From Clostridiales bacterium (GTDB lineage Bacteria > Bacillota > Clostridia > Lachnospirales > Lachnospiraceae): a stretch of DNA of 64,000 nt. Below the pieces are notes generated by a model. That model was not told the origin of the DNA and searched no databases. It saw nothing but the letters and a program-made list of their open reading frames with translations. The stretch is from contig JAHABX010000019.1 of assembly GCA_018376135.1 (NCBI GenBank), positions 6,375 to 70,374 of the forward strand, given 5' to 3'. The position numbers were made by a program, and so were the translations under genes. The first letter of the stretch is position 1; every line of letters begins with the position of its first letter. This document shows, piece after piece, positions 41,636 to 49,865 of the stretch.

Positions 41636-41830
41636 TTTTTCAAAATTCGTTATTTGCATAAATTGTAAATCTATTTTAATTATATTGGATAATTGTCTGA
41701 CTTATTGTTGAGGATTTATGGTTGATATGTTATAATAAATATATTTATACATACAGTATTGGAGAAAGGAGGAGATGCCAATGGTATAAATCTAATATCT
41801 ATATAAATTTAATTTAAGGAATGGAGCAAA

Positions 41831-42064
41831 ATGTCTGTTTTAAAAAAAGAAATACGTGTCACTAGAAATTTAGACGAGTGTAATAGGATTAGAGCTTTAC
41901 TTTCCAAATATGACATTAAAACTTTTGTTATTACAAATACAATAACTAATCCAGGGAGACATCATGGTAATCTCTTTGTTAATATGTCGGCTGCTTATGA
42001 ATACCACATTTTTGTTAATAGAAAAGATGGAAAGAGAGCTTTAGAAATGTTACGGATGTTATGA
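41831..42064 (+). CDS. Small protein resembling DUF2007 signal-transduction domains
   Basis: A 77-residue protein with alternating strands and helices (NLDECNRIRALLSKYDIKTFVI and YHIFVNRKDGKRALEML), the pattern of DUF2007-like domains; this match is tentative. It starts after AAGGAATGGAGC. AT-rich like its neighbours. A SD-led four-codon ORF (41774) lies in the leader. It stands next to a broken secreted-protein gene, and their link is unknown. Confidence 0.55.
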   Translation: MSVLKKEIRVTRNLDECNRIRALLSKYDIKTFVITNTITNPGRHHGNLFVNMSAAYEYHIFVNRKDGKRALEMLRML

Positions 42065-42074
42065 AGAAAAGCAT

Positions 42075-42804
42075 ATGAATAAAAAAATTTATAGAATCTT
42101 ATCAATCATAGGAACATTAATTTTTTTATTTTCTCTGAGCTTTAATACTTTTGCAGCAGAAAGTAATATGGATGATTCTATGACTATATAAAATGAAAAG
42201 ATTCAAGATATCAATGTGTTAATGGAACGTGCTATAAATGGAGAAAATGATGCACCAGCTCAAATAGTTGAGAGTATTAAGAGAAATAGCGTTTTAACAA
42301 TTGATGGAGTTGAACAAGTTGAAGAACCTTTGGTTACAACTGAACTTTTAAGTTCTTCAAGAACTGATGGTGAAAGTCGTTGATAATCAGTTAATGTCGA
42401 CCTCTTCTTATTCAAAAGAAGAACATGTATCATCTTCCGGCGGTGAAATCACTTTATATACCACGATATATTTTGATGTAAGCGATATTACAATACAATT
42501 AAAAAAAGTAAGCACAAGTGCTTCTGTTAATGTTGGAATGCTTGCTGTTGACAATGTAAAAGTAAGATATGGATATACTGGTGTAGATTATGATACACGA
42601 GGACTTGCTAATTATACATCATCATGGTACTCAAAGGCGAGTACATCTCACATTGTAACAGTAAATGCTCCTAAACTTGAAGGTATATCTGGTGGCATAG
42701 TTTACAGTATTTGGGGAGAAGGTGCAGCATATGTAACAAGAGGTGGATCCAGTTGGACTACAAGCCACAAAGTAACAGAATGCGATATGGGATGGTTTTT
42801 ATGA
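42075..42804 (+). pseudogene. Broken gene for a small secreted protein
   Basis: The start at ATG 42075 encodes a clear signal peptide (MNKKIYRILSIIG, hydrophobic core, NTFAAES). A TAA at 42189-42191 interrupts it. The same frame stays open to 42381, then coding continues in the +1 frame (ATG 42367 region) for VDNQLMSTSSYSKEEHV and a beta-rich C-terminal part ending at 42804. One nonsense change plus one frameshift near 42370-42381 would restore a single protein of about 240 residues. Family unknown. Programmed recoding is possible but less likely than decay. Confidence 0.7.
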
Positions 42805-42836
42805 GTGGATAGTAACAAATAACAAAAAGCATAGAC

Positions 42837-42865
42837 TTGATTTGTTTGATGACATATGATATAAT
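42837..42865 (+). promoter_or_regulatory. Promoter of a short plus-strand RNA
   Basis: TTGATT (42837-42842) and TATAAT (42860-42865), 17-base spacer, with no ORF downstream before the terminator. Confidence 0.7.
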
Positions 42866-42871
42866 GCAATC

Positions 42872-42945
42872 AGCTAAGAAAGAAATTGTATCCAAGTGGT
42901 ATGCAAAGTGAAAACCCCGGAGTTGCAGCTCCGGGGTTTTCTTCT
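42872..42945 (+). ncRNA. Putative small RNA, candidate type I antitoxin
   Basis: From the predicted start near 42872 to a strong terminator (AAAACCCCGGAG at 42911-42922 pairs with CTCCGGGGTTTT at 42929-42940, loop TTGCAG, then TCTTCTCTTTTT). About 75 bases, no plausible ORF. It converges on the mRNA of the 31-residue peptide at 42972-43067; their 3' ends would overlap at the shared terminator, as in txpA/RatA of B. subtilis. Confidence 0.6.
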
Positions 42946-42971
42946 CTTTTTACGGTTGAGCATCCGATAGG

Positions 42972-43067
42972 TTAGTTGTCACTGTCGTCGCCGTCTAACC
43001 ATTTGCATATGTAGTAGCTGGCCACACCTGCCATGACGGAAACCAAGAAAGAAATTATCAAATCCAA
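42972..43067 (-). CDS. 31-residue hydrophobic peptide, candidate type I toxin
   Basis: TTG start at 43067, eight bases after AGGGGG on the minus strand. The peptide begins MDLIISFLVSVMAGVASYY, one membrane helix, followed by a charged tail ICKWLDGDDSDN. This shape (short helix, charged and aromatic C-terminus) is that of type I toxins. Its own promoter lies at 43111-43139 and a candidate antisense RNA converges on its 3' end. Toxicity is inference. Confidence 0.6.
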   Translation of the reverse strand: MDLIISFLVSVMAGVASYYICKWLDGDDSDN

Positions 43068-43110
43068 GCAGTACACCCCCTTTCTGTTGCCAGATTGGGT
43101 GCGACAACGC

Positions 43111-43139
43111 TGTATACTATATCATAAGGAAAAAAACAA
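43111..43139 (-). promoter_or_regulatory. Promoter of the small peptide mRNA
   Basis: On the minus strand TTGTTT (43139-43134) and TATACA (43116-43111) with a 17-base spacer, about 45 bases before the TTG start. Confidence 0.55.
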
Positions 43140-43198
43140 GACAATAAGAGCATGACTTTGGCGGTATAGATCGTAATGGAATAAAAGGGGGCGTTACA

Positions 43199-43239
43199 AA
43201 ATAGGTGAGTAATCACCTATGGAGCAGCGCTCCATTTTT
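43199..43239 (+). terminator. Double hairpin with T-run before the GntR operon
   Basis: ATAGGTGA/TCACCTAT (43201-43220) and ATGGAGC/GCTCCAT (43219-43235) followed by TTTT. It may end transcripts entering from the left; no gene lies in 43140-43284 on either strand. Confidence 0.55.
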
Positions 43240-43284
43240 GCACCCTCATGTTTTATCGTACGAAAATTTTGAAATAAAAAAGGG

Positions 43285-43334
43285 TTGACAAAAGAGAAAT
43301 ATAGGAATATTATTGTATTAAATCAATAATACAA
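43285..43334 (+). promoter_or_regulatory. Promoter and operator of the GntR-ABC operon
   Basis: TTGACA (43285-43290) and TATTAT (43308-43313), spacer 17. The inverted repeat TTGTATTA-AATCAA-TAATACAA (43313-43334) overlaps the -10 and start site and is the probable site of the GntR protein encoded next. Confidence 0.75.
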
Positions 43335-43369
43335 CAATACAGACGATGTACTACAGAAAGGAGAGACAG

Positions 43370-43729
43370 ATGGAGTGGAAGCTGGATGACAATCGACCGA
43401 TCTGGATGCAGCTGCAGGAGCAGCTGACGAGAAGGATCCTGTCAGGCTGGTATCACGTGGGAGAACGGCTTCCCAGTGTGCGGGAGCTGGCATCGGAAGC
43501 GGGAGTGAATCCCAACACCATGCAGCGTGCGCTGGCGAGTCTGGACAGTACGGGGCTGACAGTGACCAACCGGACCACGGGACGGACGGTGACGGAGGAG
43601 GAAGCGATCATAGAAGGAATGCGTGCCAGTCTTGCCCAGGGGATCATAGAGCAGTTTTATGAATCGGCGGCGGAGCTTGGATATTCGAGAGAGCAGGCAG
43701 TGGAGCTGTTGAAAAGGAGAGAGAGATGA
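43370..43729 (+). CDS. GntR-family regulator, YtrA type
   Basis: A 119-residue protein with a winged helix (IWMQLQEQLTRRILSGWYHVGERLPSVRELA and VNPNTMQRALASLDSTGLTV) and a short helical tail, the size of the YtrA subfamily, which typically represses adjacent ABC genes. Start ATG 43370 after AAAGGAGA; ATG 43346 lacks a site. Overlaps the ATPase gene by four bases. Confidence 0.88.
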   Translation: MEWKLDDNRPIWMQLQEQLTRRILSGWYHVGERLPSVRELASEAGVNPNTMQRALASLDSTGLTVTNRTTGRTVTEEEAIIEGMRASLAQGIIEQFYESAAELGYSREQAVELLKRRER

Positions 43730-44451
43730 GCGGGATATTGATACAATGTCAGGATGTATGGAAAAGCTATGGTAAGAAGGAGGCTCTTCGAGGGCTGGAT
43801 CTCAAGCTGGAGAGCGGTAAGATCGTGGGGCTTTTGGGTCCCAATGGATCCGGCAAGACCACTTTTATCAAGATACTGACCGGACTGCTTCGTCCGGAGC
43901 AGGGAACGGTGCTGATCGACGGGGAAGAACCGGGAGTTTATACCAAGTCGATCGTCAGCTATCTGCCGGACAGACCTTATTTTTCGGATTGGATGAGGGT
44001 GACGGATCTTTTGAATCTGTTTGAAGATTTTTATGAGGATTTTGACCGGAACCGGGCAGAGGAGATGTGCCGGGTCCTTCAGATCGATGTGGATCAGCGG
44101 ATGAAGCATCTTTCCAAGGGAACCAAGGAGAAGGTGCAGCTGATCCTGGTCATGAGCCGCAGAGCGAAGCTTTATCTTCTGGATGAGCCCATCGCAGGTG
44201 TGGATCCGGCGGCAAGAGATTTTATACTGACAACGATTCTGAATAACTATAATCCGGAGGGAACGGTGCTGATCTCCACCCATCTGATCTCCGATGTGGA
44301 GCGGGTGCTGGATGAGGTGGTATTTATCCAGAACGGAACGGTAGTACGTCAGGAGCTGGTAGATGATATTCGGGAGAAGGAAGGAAAATCCGTAGATGAG
44401 CTGTTCCGGGAAGTGTTCCGGACGGTGCCTTACGGCGGAGGTGAGTGGTAA
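43726..44451 (+). CDS. ABC transporter ATP-binding protein
   Basis: A 241-residue ATPase subunit with Walker A GPNGSGKTTFI, signature-like LSKGTKEKVQL, Walker B LYLLDEPIAGVD and the switch His in ISTHLISDVE. The signature is LSKGT rather than LSGGQ. It pairs with the permease encoded next, an exporter-type system. YtrA-type operons often respond to cell-envelope stress; that is family knowledge, the substrate is unknown. Confidence 0.92.
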   Translation: MSGILIQCQDVWKSYGKKEALRGLDLKLESGKIVGLLGPNGSGKTTFIKILTGLLRPEQGTVLIDGEEPGVYTKSIVSYLPDRPYFSDWMRVTDLLNLFEDFYEDFDRNRAEEMCRVLQIDVDQRMKHLSKGTKEKVQLILVMSRRAKLYLLDEPIAGVDPAARDFILTTILNNYNPEGTVLISTHLISDVERVLDEVVFIQNGTVVRQELVDDIREKEGKSVDELFREVFRTVPYGGGEW

Positions 44452-45296
44452 TGCTGGGAAAATTAATTAAATATGATTTGAAATCCATGTCCAGAGCGTT
44501 TATCCCCATATGGGTGCTGGCACCGGTGGTAGCGCTGGTATTCAGCCTGTCCATGAGAGGCATGGTGGCATGGGCGGAAAATGTTCCTGTTAATTCCGTA
44601 TATAACAATACATTCTGGGCAAACGGAACGGGGATCGTGACGGTTATCATGATGCTGCTTTTTGTGGGTGTGATGATCGCTCTTACGGTGATGACCATTC
44701 TGTTCATTATCCAGAGGTTCTGGAACGGGCTTCTGAAGGATGAAGGATATCTGATGTTTACGCTGCCGGTGAAGACCTGGGAGCTCATTACCGCCAAGGG
44801 GATCGCGGCAACGATCATAAGCTGCATCAGTACCCTTGTGGGGATCCTGTCCTGTGTGCTTCTGGTAGTCGGCATGCTGCTTCTGGATAATCCTCAGTGG
44901 TACGGTCGGTGGTGGAGCTTCTTCTGGACGAACATCGGATGGGACCAGGCAGAGGTCTGGACTGTTTTTGTACTGTATCTGCTGCTGTTTATTGCCGGGA
45001 TCGTGAAGAGCGTCTATCAGGTATATGCAGCCATGGCGCTGGGACAGTTCTTCCAGGGACACCGGGTGGCAGGCGCCTGCGTCTCCTATGTGGGGATCGG
45101 AGTGGTGCTGGCAGTCATCAGCGGTATCTGCATGATGATCCTGTCGTGGATCCTTCCGGATTATATGTATTATTTGAGCCAGAGCAGCTTTGGAATCGTC
45201 TATCTGGTGAGTATGCTTTTGGTGACCGTGGTGCAGATCATAATTTTCCATGTGATCACGGAGCGGGTGCTGTCCACCAGACTGAATCTGGAATAA
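44451..45296 (+). CDS. ABC transporter permease
   Basis: A 281-residue membrane protein with about six hydrophobic segments, no ATPase motifs. The ATG at 44451 overlaps the last base of the ATPase stop, seven bases after GGAGGTG; an in-frame GTG at 44445 is less likely. Partner of the preceding ATPase. Its N-terminus (LGKLIKYDLKSMSRAF) is typical of two-gene exporters of the YtrA group. Confidence 0.88.
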   Translation: MLGKLIKYDLKSMSRAFIPIWVLAPVVALVFSLSMRGMVAWAENVPVNSVYNNTFWANGTGIVTVIMMLLFVGVMIALTVMTILFIIQRFWNGLLKDEGYLMFTLPVKTWELITAKGIAATIISCISTLVGILSCVLLVVGMLLLDNPQWYGRWWSFFWTNIGWDQAEVWTVFVLYLLLFIAGIVKSVYQVYAAMALGQFFQGHRVAGACVSYVGIGVVLAVISGICMMILSWILPDYMYYLSQSSFGIVYLVSMLLVTVVQIIIFHVITERVLSTRLNLE

Positions 45297-45308
45297 GGGA
45301 AAGAACTT

Positions 45309-46061
45309 ATGAGAGAAGAGATCAGAGAGGAATTATGTCGTATGAGCGACGCGGAATATCTTGCATTTTCCGCGTCGCTGATTCCTGCCTCCGGGAGGGG
45401 GCAGATGCTGGGAATCCGCCTGCCGGCGCTTCGAAATTACGCAAAGGAACTGGCAGGAGGAGACTGGAGGAGCGAGCTTTCCTTCGGGGAGGATCTTTAT
45501 TTTGAAGAGACCATGCTCCGGGGCATGGTGCTTGGCTATGGCTGTAAGGAGATTCGGGAGCTGTTTTCGTATCTGGAGGATTTTATTCCGCGGGTACAGA
45601 ACTGGTCTGTGTGCGACAGCGTATGCAGCGGACTCAAGCTGGTACAGAAGTACCCGGAGGAGACCTGGGCATTTTTACAGCCTTATCTGTATTCCGGAGA
45701 GGAATTTCCCACAAGGGTGGGACTCATCCTTCTGCTGGATCATTTTGTGAAGCTGGGAGAACAGGGAAAGAGGATCTCCAGACGGAGGACCGTGACCATG
45801 GAGGATCTCCAGGGGGAAGAAGAACAGAGCCCGTATCTGGAGCGGATCCTTGGAGTGCTGGACCGGGAATTTCCGGAGGGGTACTATACGCAGATGGCTG
45901 CCGCATGGCTTCTGGCAGAGCTGTTCGTTACATATCCGGTGCGCACCATGCGGGCTTTGAAGGAGCTTGGGCTGGATGAGTTTACCCGGAAGAAGGCAGT
46001 GCAGAAAATCCGGGAGTCCCGGATCCCGGATGCCGATGTTAAGGCGTTTTTAAAAATCTGA
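45309..46061 (+). CDS. DNA alkylation repair protein, AlkD-like
   Basis: A 250-residue all-helical HEAT-repeat protein (GIRLPALRNYAKELAGGDW, FEETMLRGMVLGYGCKEI, RVGLILLLDHF). AlkD enzymes excise bulky or cationic alkylated bases without flipping them. The family match is good; activity of this copy is not shown. It may be read from the GntR-ABC operon 12 bases upstream. A terminator follows. Confidence 0.85.
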   Translation: MREEIREELCRMSDAEYLAFSASLIPASGRGQMLGIRLPALRNYAKELAGGDWRSELSFGEDLYFEETMLRGMVLGYGCKEIRELFSYLEDFIPRVQNWSVCDSVCSGLKLVQKYPEETWAFLQPYLYSGEEFPTRVGLILLLDHFVKLGEQGKRISRRRTVTMEDLQGEEEQSPYLERILGVLDREFPEGYYTQMAAAWLLAELFVTYPVRTMRALKELGLDEFTRKKAVQKIRESRIPDADVKAFLKI

Positions 46062-46076
46062 CAGACATTGAGAAAC

Positions 46077-46128
46077 TCACCGTTTCGGTAACCGCGTAAT
46101 CAGACGCAAACCGGACGGTGATTTTTTG
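46077..46128 (+). terminator. Terminator after the AlkD-like gene
   Basis: TCACCGTTTCGGT and ACCGGACGGTGA form a stem with one bulge and a large loop, followed by six T. Confidence 0.7.
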
Positions 46129-46138
46129 CGGCAATAAT

Positions 46139-46191
46139 TTATCGTAATACGATAAAAATATATTGACATTTCTTTTTCGGGGGATTATGAT
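46139..46191 (+). promoter_or_regulatory. Promoter with upstream palindrome for the DUF2975 operon
   Basis: TTGACA (46163-46168) and TATGAT (46186-46191), spacer 17. A perfect palindrome TTATCGT-AAT-ACGATAA (46139-46155) sits just before the -35, a likely site of the HTH protein encoded in the operon. Confidence 0.7.
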
Positions 46192-46244
46192 ACAGATAAA
46201 TAAAGAAATTAAGAAATTAAGAAACAGATATGGAGGAAACAGTT

Positions 46245-46727
46245 ATGAAACAGACAGAGATGTCCGGATATTTGAAGGTGATCACTGCAGGCGTGGGCGT
46301 TCTGCTGCTGGTATTTGCCGTTTGGTTCCTGCCTCTGGTATTGAAGGAGACGCTGGAGGAGGTGGGCGGAGTCTATGCCTACCGGGGAGTCTGCATGCTT
46401 ATATGGATCAGTGCGGTCCCGGCGCTGGGATGTCTGATCCGGTTCTGGGGTATCTGCGGGAGCATCGGACAGGACCGGTCCTTTTCCGGTGAGAATGCAT
46501 GGAGACTGAAGCGGATGAGTCAGTATATGCTGGCGGATACGGTGCTTTACGCCGGATTTCTGGTGTGGTTCTTCTTTGCCGGCTGGTATGAGAAGGCGGC
46601 ATGGCTGTGGTTCCCGGTACTGCTGGCAGTCTTTATCTCGGTCACTTTGACGGTACTGTGTGCGGCATTGTCCCATCTGGTGCAGAGAGCCAGTCAGATG
46701 CAGGAAGAACAGGATCTGACCATATAG
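46245..46727 (+). CDS. DUF2975 membrane protein
   Basis: A 160-residue protein with four membrane segments and the DUF2975 core ICGSIGQDRSFSGENAWRLKRMSQYMLADT. DUF2975 proteins are usually encoded next to a small HTH regulator, as here; their role is unknown. Start ATG 46245, eight bases after GGAGG; the in-frame ATG at 46230 would include that site. Confidence 0.85.
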   Translation: MKQTEMSGYLKVITAGVGVLLLVFAVWFLPLVLKETLEEVGGVYAYRGVCMLIWISAVPALGCLIRFWGICGSIGQDRSFSGENAWRLKRMSQYMLADTVLYAGFLVWFFFAGWYEKAAWLWFPVLLAVFISVTLTVLCAALSHLVQRASQMQEEQDLTI

Positions 46728-46741
46728 GAGGTTGAGAGAAG

Positions 46742-46957
46742 ATGGCAATTATCATTAATATCGATGTGATGCTGGCAAAGCGCAAGATGAGCGTTACGGA
46801 GCTTTCTGAGCGGGTGGGCATCACCATGGCGAATATTTCCGTGCTGAAGAACGGAAAGGCGAAGGCCATAAAGATCAGTACCCTGGACAGTATCTGCCGT
46901 GCTCTCGACTGCCAGCCCGGCGATATACTGGAATATGTAAGGGAGGAAGAGTCATGA
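46742..46957 (+). CDS. Small XRE/YozG-type HTH regulator
   Basis: A 71-residue protein that is little more than a helix-turn-helix (MLAKRKMSVTELSERVGITMANISVLKNGKAKAIKISTL). This type accompanies DUF2975 proteins. AGGAGGTTGAGAAG precedes the ATG. It probably controls its own operon through the palindrome at 46139-46155. Confidence 0.9.
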   Translation: MAIIINIDVMLAKRKMSVTELSERVGITMANISVLKNGKAKAIKISTLDSICRALDCQPGDILEYVREEES

Positions 46958-48249
46958 AACATCTATCTGATTTCCCGAAGATTCAGACGGCGGACCGGAT
47001 CTTTGCAGTCCTGTATCTGCTGATCGGTTATGGGTTCGTCTATGCCTTCACCAGCCGGGAGCCGGAAAGAAATCTTGCCGTGTTTACGGTCTTTTATGCG
47101 GCGGCAGTGCTGGGCTACCTGTACAGGAAAGGCATCTGCCCGCCGAAGGAGAGCTGGTTCTGGCTGGCAGCCATGCTTGCCATGGGCATTCCCTTTGCAT
47201 TCTGGAGTGTTCTTTATATCTTTCAGATCCTGGGGCTGATGGTCACGGCGGCTTACTGGACGCTTCTGGCATCCGGCAGACTTCTGGAGAAGGACCGGAC
47301 CTCTCAGTGGGTATTTTTCGACTGCTGGAACGGGCTTTTCATGGTGCCCTTCGGAAATTTTTCCTGTCAGCTCCGTGTGCTTGCAGGCAGTCAGGGGGCA
47401 GAGGACGGGGAAGAGAAGAAGGAAAAGAAGGGCAGCGGCATCCTGCTGGGGATTCTGCTGGCAGTTCCGGTCCTGATCGTTGTGCTGCCCCTTTTGTCCA
47501 GTGCGGATGCGGGATTTGAACGGATGGCGGGAGGTCTTGTGGCATATATCCGGGAAAATCTGATGGAGGTATTTCTGCGTGCGCTGTTTGCCGTTCCGGT
47601 GGCGGCATATCTCTACGGACTGGTCTTCGGTGGCGTCAGCGGCAGAAATACAGACCGGATCCAGAAGGAGCAGCTTCAGGAGACGGAAAGGTATGTGCGG
47701 AAGATCCCGGATACGGCAGTGTGTACGGTACTTGCCATTCTGTGTATGATCTATCTGGTGTTCACAGGGCTGCAGGGATCTTATCTGTTCTCTGCTTTTG
47801 CAGGAAGGATTCCGGAGGATTTTACCTATGCGGAGTATGCCAGAAGGGGATTTTTTGAACTGTGTCAGATCGGGCTTTGCAATCTGGTGGTGATCGGGTG
47901 CGCCGGGCTGTTTTCCAGAAGCAGAAGCACGCAGAACCGGGGACTTGCCTGTCTGACGGTACTTCTATCTGTCTTTACGCTGCTGCTGATCGGGACGGCG
48001 GTCAGTAAGCTGGGAATGTACATGAGTGTTTACGGTCTGACGGTCAACCGGATACTTCCTCTGGTTTTTCTGCTCTGGATGGTTTTGGTATTCGTCCTGC
48101 TCATTTTCCGGCAGAAGAGGGCGTTCCCGATGGTGCGGATCTGTGTGATGGCAGGAGCCGTGCTGTTTTGCCTGCTCTGTGTATTTCCGGTGGAGGCATG
48201 GACGGACGCCTACAATGTGTGGGCAAGGGGCAGAGGATATATTGTATAA
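46954..48249 (+). CDS. DUF4173-like polytopic membrane protein
   Basis: A 431-residue protein with about eleven membrane segments and the conserved stretch FTYAEYARRGFFELCQIGLCNLVVIG, typical of DUF4173/DUF4153 proteins of unknown function. It overlaps the HTH gene by four bases, so all three genes form one unit. No catalytic motif was seen. Confidence 0.8.
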   Translation: MKHLSDFPKIQTADRIFAVLYLLIGYGFVYAFTSREPERNLAVFTVFYAAAVLGYLYRKGICPPKESWFWLAAMLAMGIPFAFWSVLYIFQILGLMVTAAYWTLLASGRLLEKDRTSQWVFFDCWNGLFMVPFGNFSCQLRVLAGSQGAEDGEEKKEKKGSGILLGILLAVPVLIVVLPLLSSADAGFERMAGGLVAYIRENLMEVFLRALFAVPVAAYLYGLVFGGVSGRNTDRIQKEQLQETERYVRKIPDTAVCTVLAILCMIYLVFTGLQGSYLFSAFAGRIPEDFTYAEYARRGFFELCQIGLCNLVVIGCAGLFSRSRSTQNRGLACLTVLLSVFTLLLIGTAVSKLGMYMSVYGLTVNRILPLVFLLWMVLVFVLLIFRQKRAFPMVRICVMAGAVLFCLLCVFPVEAWTDAYNVWARGRGYIV

Positions 48250-48352
48250 AACACCCCCTGGAACCTATACTGGGACTGGAATCAGAGCCGGAGGTCTGGT
48301 ATAATGTCGACAGATATTTTATCATAGTTGTTATACAGGAGGATCATCCCAT

Positions 48353-49837
48353 ATGCCAGTATTTGATTTCAGCAGTACACCGGACAGTAAAAACGTGTCG
48401 GAGTGTACCTACACCATATTTTATTCCAGTGAAGGGGAGGCGTCCCCGGACAGACCGATCATGGTTCTTGACAACAAAAGCAGGAGATGGGCGCATCATT
48501 CCTGCGGTGTTTTCACCAACCCCATCAAACGGACTGCATTTGAGTTCAAGGAGGAAGACGGAACGGTCAGCGCGGATATTCTCAGGATAGACGCCCGTTT
48601 TGTCAGCCTTTTGGGGTGGCTTGGAGAGAATCATATCAATGTGCGTCTGTCCGGAGAGAACCGGGAGGACGGCTACGCAGTTTACCGGATCCGGGAGATC
48701 GCCTTCGGAGGAGGGACAAAGCTTTCTGCGGAGGATGGCTTCCTGCAGTTCATGATCGAACGGCTGCTGGCAAGCAGTGCGCCGGAGGAGGATCCGGGAG
48801 AAGAGGAGCAGGACGAGACCGGTGATGATATGAAGCTTACCAGTCTGCAGAGTATTACGGATTTTATGACCTGTGCGGGCAGGACCATGCCGGATAATAT
48901 CCGGCTCTGGGCGAGGCGGAATCTGGCGGTGGCACGCTCCAACGAGGTCTCCCCGGAGGAGAGGCGTCATGCCCAGCGGGCACTTTCCATTATGATGAAT
49001 GTACAGTGGAAAAATAATTATTTTGAAGCGATCGATCCGAAGGAAGCCAGAAGGATCCTGGATGAGGAGCTTTATGGAATGGAGCGGGTAAAGCAGCGGA
49101 TCATGGAGACGATCATCCAGATCAACCGGACCCATACCCTTCCCGCGTACGGGCTTCTGCTGGTGGGACCTGCCGGAACCGGAAAATCCCAGATCGCCTA
49201 TGCGGTGGCGCGGATCCTGAAGCTGCCGTGGACCACGCTGGACATGAGCTCCATCAATGACCCGGAGCAGCTGACCGGAAGCTCCCGGATCTATGCCAAT
49301 GCAAAGCCCGGAATCATCATGGAAGCCTTTTCCATGGCGGGAGAGTCCAATCTGGTGTTTATCATCAATGAGCTGGATAAGGCTGCTTCCGGAAAAGGGA
49401 ACGGAAATCCGGCGGATGTGCTTCTGACGCTTCTGGATAATCTTGGATTTACAGATAATTATATGGAATGTATGGTTCCGACCGTGGGAGTATATCCCAT
49501 CGCCACTGCCAATGATAAGGCTCAGATCAGTGCGCCTCTCATGTCCCGGTTTGCAGTGATCGATATTCCGGATTATACCGCAGAGGAGAAGAAGATCATC
49601 TTCTCAAGATTTGCCCTGCCGAAGGTACTGAAGCGTATGGGACTTCGTCCGGAGGAATGCATTCTTCCGGAGGAGGCTCTCGATGCAGTCATCGAGCAGT
49701 ATGCGGATACTTCAGGTATCCGGGATCTGGAACAGGCGGCGGAGCATCTTGCGGCGAATGCGCTGTACCGGATCGAGGTCGACCATGTAAAGGCAGTCAC
49801 CTTCAGCGCCCGTATGGTACGGGAGCTGCTGGCGTAG
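48353..49837 (+). CDS. Lon-like AAA+ ATPase without protease domain
   Basis: A 494-residue protein. Residues 1-150 are an unrecognised beta-rich domain followed by an acidic linker; about 215-460 is an AAA+ module closest in look to Lon (LDEELYGMERVKQRIMETII, Walker A GPAGTGKSQIA, sensor SRFAVIDIPDY). Walker B reads VFIINELDKA, with Asn in place of the first Asp. The helical lid ends the protein; the Ser-Lys protease domain of Lon is missing. It may unfold or remodel a partner through its N-terminal domain. An extended -10 (TGGTATAAT, 48297-48305) lies upstream. Confidence 0.7.
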   Translation: MPVFDFSSTPDSKNVSECTYTIFYSSEGEASPDRPIMVLDNKSRRWAHHSCGVFTNPIKRTAFEFKEEDGTVSADILRIDARFVSLLGWLGENHINVRLSGENREDGYAVYRIREIAFGGGTKLSAEDGFLQFMIERLLASSAPEEDPGEEEQDETGDDMKLTSLQSITDFMTCAGRTMPDNIRLWARRNLAVARSNEVSPEERRHAQRALSIMMNVQWKNNYFEAIDPKEARRILDEELYGMERVKQRIMETIIQINRTHTLPAYGLLLVGPAGTGKSQIAYAVARILKLPWTTLDMSSINDPEQLTGSSRIYANAKPGIIMEAFSMAGESNLVFIINELDKAASGKGNGNPADVLLTLLDNLGFTDNYMECMVPTVGVYPIATANDKAQISAPLMSRFAVIDIPDYTAEEKKIIFSRFALPKVLKRMGLRPEECILPEEALDAVIEQYADTSGIRDLEQAAEHLAANALYRIEVDHVKAVTFSARMVRELLA

Positions 49838-49838
49838 G

Positions 49839-49865
49839 AACGGGGCATTACTGCCCCGTTTCTTC
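49839..49865. terminator. Bidirectional terminator
   Basis: AACGGGGCA (49839-49847) and TGCCCCGTT (49852-49860) form a 9-bp stem with loop TTAC between the convergent ATPase and MATE genes; it overlaps the MATE stop codon. Confidence 0.8.
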
